Source: Micavibrio aeruginosavorus
GTDB taxonomy: Bacteria; Pseudomonadota; Alphaproteobacteria; Micavibrionales; Micavibrionaceae
Assembly: GCA_003241285.1 (NCBI GenBank)
Contig: QFOT01000082.1
Span: 1-9,383, forward strand
Length of the DNA stretch: 9,383 nt
Direction: 5' to 3'
This document shows, piece after piece, positions 1 to 5,773 of this stretch (the stretch's first letter is position 1; every line of letters starts with the position of its first letter). Under the pieces are notes generated by a model. The model was not told the DNA's origin. It saw only the letters and a list, made by a program, of their open reading frames with translations, and did no database searches. The position numbers and the translations under genes are program-made.

Positions 1-1
1 A

Positions 2-574
2 ATGGGCGCGATGAACACTACCGTAAAAATCAATAATATCTTCGCAGATTTGAGAAATGGCGAAATCTGCCTGCCGAATGGCCGCAAAACATTGCAAGAA
101 ACCGATGGCTATATTGGCCATTTTCTTGCAGGAAATTATAGAAAAGTCTATGCCGCTTTGTGCCATACACCGGACAAGAAAATGTCAGAAATATTTTCTC
201 CAAAGGGCCAAATTTATCAGGGCAATATCAACCTGTTTGAAGAAACGCGATCGAAATTGGTTGACGATAAAACTGTTAGATATCGTTACCAGCTTAGCGT
301 CAGCGAATTCTATTATAAACTATCGCATGATTTCGGTTTCGGCATCAGAGAACTTCACCCACAAACTTGGAGTGGAAAAAACCGTATCGAACCAGGCTCG
401 ATAAAATACACGCTTACTACTGTTAATAGCATTGGCAAAGATTTCAAACTCGTGGCCAATGACCAGACAAGAGATAATTTACTGACCATGCAAGCCAGAC
501 CAAATGTCGGCTGGATTAAATCTCAATACAAAGGTGTCGGTGTTGAATCGTTGCCGTTATCTCCTACAGTATAA
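2..574 (+). CDS. Hypothetical protein, about 187-190 aa, start at window edge
   Basis: I do not recognise this protein. The frame is open from the left edge to a TAA at 572-574. In-frame ATGs lie at 2 and 11. Only ten bases are visible upstream of the second and they hold no Shine-Dalgarno sequence, so the true start could be either ATG or lie outside the window. The product is soluble-looking and mixed in charge, with no signal peptide or membrane segment. It contains one cysteine (about residue 54) and an aromatic-rich middle (about residues 94-125). The C-terminal third has an alternating beta-strand-like pattern. Codon use reads as genuine coding. The gene is convergent with the NIPSNAP gene, their stops being three bases apart, and no obvious terminator lies between them. 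Function unknown. Confidence 0.6.
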   Translation: MGAMNTTVKINNIFADLRNGEICLPNGRKTLQETDGYIGHFLAGNYRKVYAALCHTPDKKMSEIFSPKGQIYQGNINLFEETRSKLVDDKTVRYRYQLSVSEFYYKLSHDFGFGIRELHPQTWSGKNRIEPGSIKYTLTTVNSIGKDFKLVANDQTRDNLLTMQARPNVGWIKSQYKGVGVESLPLSPTV

Positions 575-577
575 TAA

Positions 578-892
578 TTATTTTATCGGCGAAAAACCGG
601 TCGGCTTTATAAGCTTGGTTTCCTGTGAGAGGACAAGGCCTCTGGATTTCTCCATGTAGATTTTCCAGTCAGGATCAGCATTGCGCGCGGCGCGGCGCTT
701 TTCTAAATCTTCGTAATCTTTATAGGCCCAGAGATGAACAACCTGATCCTGCTGGCCCACTTCCGTCACCGTGAAAAGAATTGGTTCACCCAAATGGCGG
801 CGCTGGACTGGCATGGCGAATTCTTCGAATACTTTTAGATACTCCGGCATCATACGCGGGACGATATTGTAAGTACGGTGGTCGATGATCAT
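578..892 (-). CDS. NIPSNAP family protein
   Basis: This 104-aa protein matches the small bacterial NIPSNAP family, a ferredoxin-like alpha/beta dimeric-barrel fold. Visible family features are the N-terminal strand with an HRTY motif (residues 5-8), the QRRHLG segment (about 30-35), the QVVHLWAY strand (about 50-57), and RRAAR-ADPDW with the following helix (about 66-76). The length is typical and there is no signal peptide. The biochemical function of bacterial members is not established; some relatives act on small aromatic or organic substrates or bind them. The start is firmly placed: an AAGGAG Shine-Dalgarno at 898-903 sits five bases before the ATG at 890-892. It lies 70 bp downstream of sucC on the same strand with a palindrome but no U-run between, so read-through from sucC is likely. 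It ends three bases from the convergent gene at 2-574. Confidence 0.9.
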   Translation of the reverse strand: MIIDHRTYNIVPRMMPEYLKVFEEFAMPVQRRHLGEPILFTVTEVGQQDQVVHLWAYKDYEDLEKRRAARNADPDWKIYMEKSRGLVLSQETKLIKPTGFSPIK

Positions 893-897
893 TTTAA

Positions 898-903
898 CTC
901 CTT
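898..903 (-). promoter_or_regulatory. Shine-Dalgarno of the NIPSNAP gene
   Basis: On the minus strand this reads AAGGAG, five bases before the ATG. It fixes the start at 892 and is the strongest ribosome binding site in the window. The palindrome at 912-931 lies only eight bases further upstream. Confidence 0.75.
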
Positions 904-906
904 AAT

Positions 907-934
907 GCGAGATCCCCGCTTTCGCGGGGATGAC
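907..934. repeat. REP-like GC-rich palindrome between sucC and the NIPSNAP gene
   Basis: A perfect 8-bp stem (ATCCCCGC at 912-919, GCGGGGAT at 924-931) encloses a four-base TTTC loop, with GAG before and GAC after. This resembles the small interspersed palindromes (CCCCGC-TTTC-GCGGGG with a GATGAC flank) common in intergenic regions of many proteobacteria. Neither strand has a U-run after the stem, so it is a poor intrinsic terminator. It lies inside the probable sucC-NIPSNAP transcript, where such elements can stabilise upstream mRNA. Only one copy is seen here, so its repeat nature is inferred from resemblance. Confidence 0.6.
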
Positions 935-962
935 AAAAATTTATCTATGCTTTGCCTAGATA

Positions 963-2168
963 TTAAGCCGCTTTAGAAGCTTGATTAGTGGCGTCGACAA
1001 TCTTGCGCGCTGCATCGGCGAGATTATCGCCTGATACGATCGGCAAGCCAGACTTAGCGAGGATTTCCTTGCCTAGCTCCACATTGGTACCTTCAAGGCG
1101 AACAACCAAAGGCACGGAAAGCTGGACTTCTTTCGCCGCCGCGATAATGCCTTCCGCGATAATATCACAGCGCATGATACCACCGAAGATATTGACCAGG
1201 ATGCCTTTGACGTTTTTGTCAGAGAGAATGATTTTGAAAGCTTGAGTCACTTTCTCTTTCGTCGCGCCGCCGCCAACATCGAGGAAGTTCGCAGGCTGCC
1301 CGCCATAGAGCTTGATGATATCCATCGTCGCCATCGCAAGACCCGCACCATTGACCATACAGCCAATATTGCCTTCTAGCGTTACGTAGGACAGGTCAAA
1401 GTTTTTCGCGATAGTTTCTTTTTCGTCTTCTTCGGATTCATCGCGCATCGCGGCAATGTCAGGATGACGGAACAGAGCATTGTCGTCGAAGCTGATTTTC
1501 GCGTCGAGCGCCATGATCTCTTCTTTGTCAGTAACGATCATCGGGTTGATTTCGACGGAGTCACAATCCAGTTCGACGAAAGCTTTGTAAAGCGAGGAGA
1601 AGAATTTACCTGCCGCTTTGTTGGCCGCGCCTTCCAGACCCAGCGCGAAGGCCAGTTTACGGGCATGAAAGCCCTGAAAACCTGCTGCCGGATCGACAAC
1701 CGTTTTCTGGATTTTTTCAGGGTGTTTTTCGGCAACTTCTTCGATGTCCATACCGCCTTCGGTAGAAACCATAAACGTTACTTTGGATGTTTCACGGTCC
1801 ATGACGACGGAACAGTAATATTCTTTCTTGATGTCAACGCCATCGGTGACATAGAGGCGCTGAACCTGCTTGCCATCTTCACCGGTTTGCTTGGTCACAA
1901 GAACCTGACCGAGCATGGCTTCGGCGGCGGCTTTTACATCTTCAATCGTTTTGCAAAGACGAACGCCGCCTTTACCTTCCGGGTTGTTTTTGAATTTACC
2001 CGCGCCGCGGCCACCGGCGTGAATTTGGGATTTAACCACATATAGAGGGCCCGGCATTTTCTTGGCGGCATCGACAGCTTCTTCCACTGTCATGGCTGGA
2101 ATACCATCCGGCACGGCCACGCCGTATTTTTTCAAGAGTTCTTTTGCCTGGTATTCATGGATATTCAT
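963..2168 (-). CDS. sucC: Succinyl-CoA ligase (ADP-forming) subunit beta
   Basis: SucC is the beta chain of succinyl-CoA synthetase in the TCA cycle, converting succinyl-CoA + ADP/GDP + Pi to succinate + CoA + ATP/GTP; it works as a heteromer with SucD. The protein is 401 aa, close to the usual 386-400. The start is the ATG at 2166-2168, which gives the canonical MNIHEYQAKELL. The frame stays open 35 codons further upstream, but that extension has no family match. Visible features are an ATP-grasp domain with K46 and the HAGGRGAGKF loop (50-59), the VEINP metal/nucleotide site (E206, N208) and D222, and a C-terminal CoA-ligase domain with NGAGLAM (273-279) and NIFGGI (326-331). The ribosome site is weak (GGGAA, 2178-2182). 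It lies on the same strand as mdh but is separated from it by four unrelated genes; no sucD follows, a NIPSNAP gene does. The homologous malate-CoA ligase beta chain (MtkA) is a less likely alternative. Confidence 0.95.
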   Translation of the reverse strand: MNIHEYQAKELLKKYGVAVPDGIPAMTVEEAVDAAKKMPGPLYVVKSQIHAGGRGAGKFKNNPEGKGGVRLCKTIEDVKAAAEAMLGQVLVTKQTGEDGKQVQRLYVTDGVDIKKEYYCSVVMDRETSKVTFMVSTEGGMDIEEVAEKHPEKIQKTVVDPAAGFQGFHARKLAFALGLEGAANKAAGKFFSSLYKAFVELDCDSVEINPMIVTDKEEIMALDAKISFDDNALFRHPDIAAMRDESEEDEKETIAKNFDLSYVTLEGNIGCMVNGAGLAMATMDIIKLYGGQPANFLDVGGGATKEKVTQAFKIILSDKNVKGILVNIFGGIMRCDIIAEGIIAAAKEVQLSVPLVVRLEGTNVELGKEILAKSGLPIVSGDNLADAARKIVDATNQASKAA

Positions 2169-2286
2169 TGCGAGGGATTCCCTAACTATTTGGATGGACT
2201 TAAAATTCCCGAATTGTTTAACACGCCTGCCCCATAAAAAAAACCGTAATTGTGGAGATATCGGCGATTTCATAGCGTTGTTAACC

Positions 2287-2313
2287 TTGGATTAACTTAA
2301 GAATCTGTAAAAT
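2287..2313 (+). promoter_or_regulatory. Possible promoter of the coiled-coil gene
   Basis: TTGGAT (2287-2292) lies 15 bases before TAAAAT (2308-2313), a five-of-six match to the -10 consensus. The spacer is short, so this is tentative. It lies in the 175-bp divergent region shared with sucC (2169-2343). I found no confident sucC promoter on the other strand there. Confidence 0.35.
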
Positions 2314-2343
2314 GCTATTAAATCAATAAACAGGTGTGTTCGA

Positions 2344-3168
2344 GTGGCCGATTTAAAAGCCAAATCAAGCGAATTATTGGAAGATTTGTTCCGGCAAAAT
2401 GGAATAGATATAGAAACTTCACTTAATATTGACGCTTTCAATATCAACCGTCTTATCACCGTCGGTAGCGGCATAATGGAAGCCGTGGATTTTCTTGACG
2501 ATAATTTAAGAGCCTATTTCGATCCCGGCAGCGTTGAACTCGAGGATAAAAGAGAAAAAGAAAAAGAGCGCGAATTCCAGTTAAGAGGTATTGTCGGTAA
2601 TAATCTTCAGGCCAGACTGCGCCAGATTGATGATGAGATAGACGATCGCATGGATCGCGTCAGCGATGCTGCCCGTGAAAAACAGGAAATGATCCGCCGC
2701 GAGCGCCTCGAACAGGAACAGGAAGCCCGGGCTGCTGCGGCCCGGCGGGAACGGGATAATGATGAGCGTAAAAGTCCCATCACAACGAATGTAAAACCTC
2801 GCGCCCATTTTAAAGCCGCCCATGGCGATTATGAGACCGTAGGCAGCACCGTAAATCATGCGCTGGAAAACCCTCGCGATGTCGCGGGCGATATCGTGGA
2901 ATCCGTCGCCGGCAAAGATGTACGGCAATTTGGCGGTAAAGTATTGCGGGGCGAATTAGGTGCCGCCGTCGAACAAGTCGCTGGAAAAGACACTCGCGAA
3001 ACATTGCGTGAGGTTAAACATGGCATTACAACATCTATTAGCGGTACGTTTAATGCTGCGGCTGATACGGCCGTTGCAGCAAAAGATGCTGTTGTAGATA
3101 CGGCCGTGGCAGCCAAAAACTCCGTTGTTAATACGGTAAGCGGCTGGCTTCCTAGCTGGGGTAAGTAA
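2344..3168 (+). CDS. Hypothetical coiled-coil protein with Ala/Val-rich repeat tail
   Basis: A 274-aa protein of unknown function. The start is GTG at 2344, with AGGTG nine bases upstream (2332-2336); no in-frame ATG fits better. Domains by eye: an N-terminal helical segment (1-62); a highly charged Glu/Arg/Lys coiled coil (about 65-142); a Gly-rich region with two similar units beginning VAGKD (188-192 and 212-216); and an amphipathic Ala/Val tail of two 11-residue repeats (DTAVAAK-D/N-A/S-VV, 241-262), ending in SGWLPSWGK. There is no Sec signal peptide and no true membrane span. It is the first of three plus-strand genes, the next two encoding predicted wall-cleaving enzymes. Its tail resembles that of the transglycosylase (SVVNTVSG here, TVAHTISD there). 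A structural, anchoring or delivery role is inference. The C-terminal repeat resembles LEA-type or membrane-surface amphipathic helices. Confidence 0.75.
   Translation: MADLKAKSSELLEDLFRQNGIDIETSLNIDAFNINRLITVGSGIMEAVDFLDDNLRAYFDPGSVELEDKREKEKEREFQLRGIVGNNLQARLRQIDDEIDDRMDRVSDAAREKQEMIRRERLEQEQEARAAAARRERDNDERKSPITTNVKPRAHFKAAHGDYETVGSTVNHALENPRDVAGDIVESVAGKDVRQFGGKVLRGELGAAVEQVAGKDTRETLREVKHGITTSISGTFNAAADTAVAAKDAVVDTAVAAKNSVVNTVSGWLPSWGK
3064..3129 (+). repeat. Two tandem 33-bp units coding 11-residue repeats
   Basis: Units at 3064-3096 and 3097-3129 both begin GATACGGCCGT and encode DTAVAAKDAVV and DTAVAAKNSVV. A third, degenerate start (AATACGG, 3130-3136) encodes NTV. The 11-residue period suits an amphipathic helix. 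The nucleotide similarity, including shared synonymous positions, suggests a recent internal duplication. Confidence 0.75.
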
Positions 3169-3170
3169 TT

Positions 3171-3199
3171 TTGACTCCTCTCCTCTTTTCAGGTAGGAT
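3171..3199 (+). promoter_or_regulatory. Sigma-70-type promoter of the CHAP-like gene
   Basis: TTGACT (3171-3176) is followed by a 17-base spacer and TAGGAT (3194-3199), five and four matches to consensus. It starts two bases after the stop of the preceding gene, so the CHAP-like gene can be transcribed on its own. A small inverted repeat (ATTAG at 3198-3202, CTAAT at 3207-3211) overlaps the -10 end and the expected transcription start, where a repressor could act. Confidence 0.55.
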
Positions 3200-3249
3200 T
3201 AGGTAACTAATTAATAAATAAGAATATTACTGAAAAAGTAAGGGTGTTG

Positions 3250-4272
3250 ATGGCTATTTTAGAGATTAAAGAACAAAGTAGATTCAAAGGCTTAGATGAT
3301 GTTCTGCCTGGCGGGGCTATAGGTTTCGAAGGCCGTACTTTTGACGCCATCAATACCGTATACGCTGCATCTACCTCACCTCTCTCAACTTTTTCCAAAT
3401 CTGGTAAATCTTTAAGCGCTCCGAAAGACGAACCTGAATTAGCAATAGCGAAGAAAGCTACTTTGTCTGGCAAGTTTTCAGATCAAGCTGAAGATCAGGA
3501 TAAATCCGCGGAATCTACAAAGCTGTTTATGTTGGTCAGTATGTGGGCTACCCAAAATGCTGATGAAAATGGAACTGTTTCAGGTAATAGTTTCGTCAAC
3601 ATAATTGAAGTCTTGAAAAATCAGTTTGGCATCGATACTAGCCCTGTTGAAAAACTAATTGAACGTGTCACAGGGACACCGTATGCAGAATTTAAAAATT
3701 CTGCACAGAATACAAATTTTGATGTATCTGGATTTTACCATCAAGATACAAAAGGTAATCGTTCTCCTATTATTCGCAATGGCGGTTTTGATTCTGATAA
3801 AGTGCTTCGCATTGCCGCCTCCGACAATGCAGGCGCTGGAAATTGCGCCAAAGGAGTTGCCAATATCGCAGAAGGTCTAGGTTGGGATGTTCAACGTGGT
3901 CATGCGACTGAGTGGGATAAAACACTTCCTCGAAATGGCTGGGTCAAATTGCAAGGGGCTAACGCTCATAATGCCCCGGAAGGTGCGGTTCTTGTCTATA
4001 ACAGTGATATTGAATTAGGTAAAAAAGCACGTAATTCTGGTGGTGGCGTTTATGGTCACGTAGAATTTGTTGCCGAAGGTGCTAATGGGCAAAAACTTTT
4101 TGTATCTGACAAAGCCCGCAATAATGCAGGGGGATCTGTTCCAAATAACTTTGCAGGTGCTTATATATATGTTGGCGATAATGCTCCAGCAAGCAACTTA
4201 GCCATTGCCAGAAACTTTAATCAGGGGATTAGTCTTGCTTCACATGGCCCCACCCCACCTAATTTGGGTTAA
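3250..4272 (+). CDS. CHAP-like cysteine peptidase/amidase, predicted peptidoglycan hydrolase
   Basis: This 340-aa protein has a C-terminal domain with the layout of CHAP/NlpC-P60-type papain-fold enzymes, which cut peptide or amide bonds in peptidoglycan. The nucleophile candidate is C199 in GAGNCAKGVANIAEGLGW (195-212). The general-base candidate is H270 in YGHVEFVAE, and D287 in FVSDKA is the likely third polar residue. The segment between (GWVKLQGA, APEGAVLVY) fits the family's beta-hairpin. Residues 1-150 are not recognised; they include a hydrophobic stretch (91-100) and an EF-hand-like loop (103-114, N-x-D-x-N-G-x-V) lacking the final acidic residue. There is no signal peptide. GTG (3244), TTG (3247) and ATG (3250) are all in frame; ATG is chosen because AAGGG (3240-3244) is then five bases away. 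It has its own promoter and terminator. Hydrolase fold is fairly likely from motifs; substrate is inferred. Confidence 0.75.
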   Translation: MAILEIKEQSRFKGLDDVLPGGAIGFEGRTFDAINTVYAASTSPLSTFSKSGKSLSAPKDEPELAIAKKATLSGKFSDQAEDQDKSAESTKLFMLVSMWATQNADENGTVSGNSFVNIIEVLKNQFGIDTSPVEKLIERVTGTPYAEFKNSAQNTNFDVSGFYHQDTKGNRSPIIRNGGFDSDKVLRIAASDNAGAGNCAKGVANIAEGLGWDVQRGHATEWDKTLPRNGWVKLQGANAHNAPEGAVLVYNSDIELGKKARNSGGGVYGHVEFVAEGANGQKLFVSDKARNNAGGSVPNNFAGAYIYVGDNAPASNLAIARNFNQGISLASHGPTPPNLG

Positions 4273-4283
4273 CCCACTGATCT

Positions 4284-4308
4284 AAAAGGCTCTTTCGGGG
4301 CCTTTTTT
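4284..4308 (+). terminator. Intrinsic terminator after the CHAP-like gene
   Basis: Stem AAAAGGC (4284-4290) pairs with GCCTTTT (4300-4306), extended inwards by a T-G and a C-G pair, with loop TTTCG. It is followed by a T-run ending at 4308 and lies 12 bases after the stop. Typical rho-independent terminator. Confidence 0.9.
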
Positions 4309-4331
4309 ATTGTCTGAAACCATAGGAAAAT

Positions 4332-4360
4332 TTGACTTTTATCGATTCTAACAGTACACT
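4332..4360 (+). promoter_or_regulatory. Sigma-70-type promoter of the transglycosylase gene
   Basis: TTGACT (4332-4337), a 17-base spacer and TACACT (4355-4360). The -35 hexamer and spacer length are identical to those of the CHAP-like gene, suggesting matched expression. With a terminator upstream, this is probably the only promoter for the gene. Confidence 0.65.
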
Positions 4361-4374
4361 CTAATGAACGAATA

Positions 4375-4388
4375 AGAACTTAAGTTCT
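4375..4388. promoter_or_regulatory. Perfect 14-bp palindrome, possible operator
   Basis: AGAACTTAAGTTCT is its own reverse complement. It sits just past the expected transcription start (about 4367) and two bases before the ribosome site GAAGG (4391-4395). A dimeric repressor site is plausible; as RNA it could also fold next to the ribosome site. Its core AACTTAAG also occurs at 2294-2301, between the -35 and -10 of the coiled-coil gene. Confidence 0.45.
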
Positions 4389-4400
4389 AAGAAGGTGTGA

Positions 4401-5735
4401 ATGGATAAGAAATCGACCAAAGATCATTTAGATTACGGTATCCAGACAGGGATTGCTCCCACTCCTCAGCATGCACAAGTTGCCGCTCAGACAGCACGCC
4501 AGAATGTAAAATTAACAGGTCAGGATGAGAAAGCCGGCCCGGTAAAAGCGGCTGCTCAGAATTCCGATAAAGATAAGCAAGAAGTAGAAACAGGTTTGGG
4601 CATCGGTGCGCTTACGATGCTGGAAATGCTAAATAAAACGAGAACCGATCTTGAAGGAAACAGCCTTAAGCTTTTGAGTTTTGATCAGCTTCTTCAAAAA
4701 GGCGATCTCGATCAAGAAGATATATTCAGTGCAGATACATCTGACGCGCGGGTTCGCGATATGGAAGTCGGTGAATATATCGATGAACAAACAGGCGAGC
4801 GTCACTACTACACTGGAGAAACTCTAAGCCGTTTCCGGGGTACACATCGCGAATTGCCGTTAGGTCCTGATAATTTCAAAATGAAATCTGTGGGTCAGGT
4901 TCAAATTGAAATGGTTTCAGCCATTCAAAAGGCAGCAAGCTTGACAGGTGTTCCTGCGTCCCTTTTAGGTGCTATGGCAGGTAAAGAAACACGTTTGGGA
5001 CAAGGCGGTATGGTTTCGCCTACAGGCGCTATAGGCCTTTTTCAACAAACAGGCGGCTATCGCGAAGCTTTTTGGAATAGCGAAAAAAACAGAGCATTTG
5101 TTGCAAATCATGTTGCGGAAGCCCGACAGTATCTTTCTAACGATGGAAAAATTGACTCAGCCGAAGCCCGGAAGCTTGCATGGAATCCTGAAGCTTCTGC
5201 TCTCATGACAGCCATTCGTGCACAAGAGCTGGCCCGCGCCAAAGGCTTTAATTTAAATGATCGTAACACTTGGACTTATGTTTACACAGAACACAACGCA
5301 GGACGTGGCAGCCTTAATAAATTGATGAACGGTCAAATGACCGATTCATGGATTCGTGACTACAATCCTGCAGTATATGGCGGAAAGAACACTGCCGCCG
5401 ATGTTCTGGCTGGCTCTGACCGCGACATGAAACTTTGGGCCAATCGCTTTGAAAAGCTAACAAGCCAGCTTGGGATGGACGCTTCCTCTCCGCCTACACA
5501 ATCTGCGGCATCAACGCCAGTATCACATGCTAAAAGCCTTGTTGCTGAAGCAAGCCATAAAGCTCAGGCAATTGCAGAAGCCCCTGCTGTTAAATCTGCC
5601 TTTCATGCAGCCTCGAATGCCACGTCAAGCGTTGTCCATAAAGGCGTCGAAATGGCAAGTACTGTTGCCCATACTATCAGTGACGCTGCCTCGGGCTTTT
5701 GGAATAAAATAAAACCAAGCGTTTTTGGCGCTTAA
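4401..5735 (+). CDS. SLT-type lytic transglycosylase domain protein
   Basis: A 444-aa protein with a lysozyme-like SLT (GH23) domain, about residues 165-320. Enzymes of this fold cleave the MurNAc-GlcNAc bond of peptidoglycan. Catalytic E196 lies in ASLLGAMAGKETRLG. It is followed by the family signature SPTGAIGLFQ (206-215) and by YTEHNAGRG (295-303), equivalent to the AYNAG motif. An EF-hand-like loop (244-255, S-x-D-G-x-I-D-x-x-E) lies inside the domain. Residues 1-160 are Ala/Gln/Lys-rich and then acidic, unrecognised, with no signal peptide. Residues 360-444 form an Ala/Ser/Val-rich tail ending SGFWNKIKPSVFGA, resembling the tail of the coiled-coil protein at 2344-3168. The start ATG at 4401 has GAAGG (4391-4395) five bases upstream. 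It has its own promoter and terminator, and lies beside a CHAP-like hydrolase. The domain call is firm; the biological role and export route are not known. Confidence 0.85.
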   Translation: MDKKSTKDHLDYGIQTGIAPTPQHAQVAAQTARQNVKLTGQDEKAGPVKAAAQNSDKDKQEVETGLGIGALTMLEMLNKTRTDLEGNSLKLLSFDQLLQKGDLDQEDIFSADTSDARVRDMEVGEYIDEQTGERHYYTGETLSRFRGTHRELPLGPDNFKMKSVGQVQIEMVSAIQKAASLTGVPASLLGAMAGKETRLGQGGMVSPTGAIGLFQQTGGYREAFWNSEKNRAFVANHVAEARQYLSNDGKIDSAEARKLAWNPEASALMTAIRAQELARAKGFNLNDRNTWTYVYTEHNAGRGSLNKLMNGQMTDSWIRDYNPAVYGGKNTAADVLAGSDRDMKLWANRFEKLTSQLGMDASSPPTQSAASTPVSHAKSLVAEASHKAQAIAEAPAVKSAFHAASNATSSVVHKGVEMASTVAHTISDAASGFWNKIKPSVFGA

Positions 5736-5749
5736 CAAATTCTATGTAC

Positions 5750-5773
5750 AGCCCCGCATCTAGCGGGGTTTTT
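5750..5773 (+). terminator. Intrinsic terminator after the transglycosylase gene
   Basis: CCCCGC (5752-5757) pairs with GCGGGG (5763-5768) around loop ATCTA, followed by TTTTT (5769-5773). It lies 16 bases after the stop. The T-run overlaps the stop codon of the convergent gene on the other strand (5772-5774). Confidence 0.9.

Noticed and set aside
907..934. The GC-rich hairpin as a terminator of sucC
   Set aside because: No T-run follows the stem on either strand, so it was called a REP-like palindrome instead.
1464..2045. A 193-codon open frame on the plus strand
   Set aside because: It lies wholly antisense to sucC, whose family match is unambiguous. Its residue make-up (Phe- and Gly-rich) is typical of a shadow frame, and it has no ribosome site.
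2169..2273. A 35-residue N-terminal extension of SucC
   Set aside because: The extension has no family counterpart, while the ATG at 2168 gives the canonical MNIHEYQAKELL start.
2581..2928. Minus-strand open frames within the coiled-coil gene
   Set aside because: They are shadows of the repetitive, charged coding sequence, with no ribosome site or neighbour that would support them.
3244..3249. GTG or TTG as the start of the CHAP-like gene
   Set aside because: The GTG overlaps the AAGGG ribosome site and the TTG is only two bases from it. The ATG at 3250 is correctly spaced.
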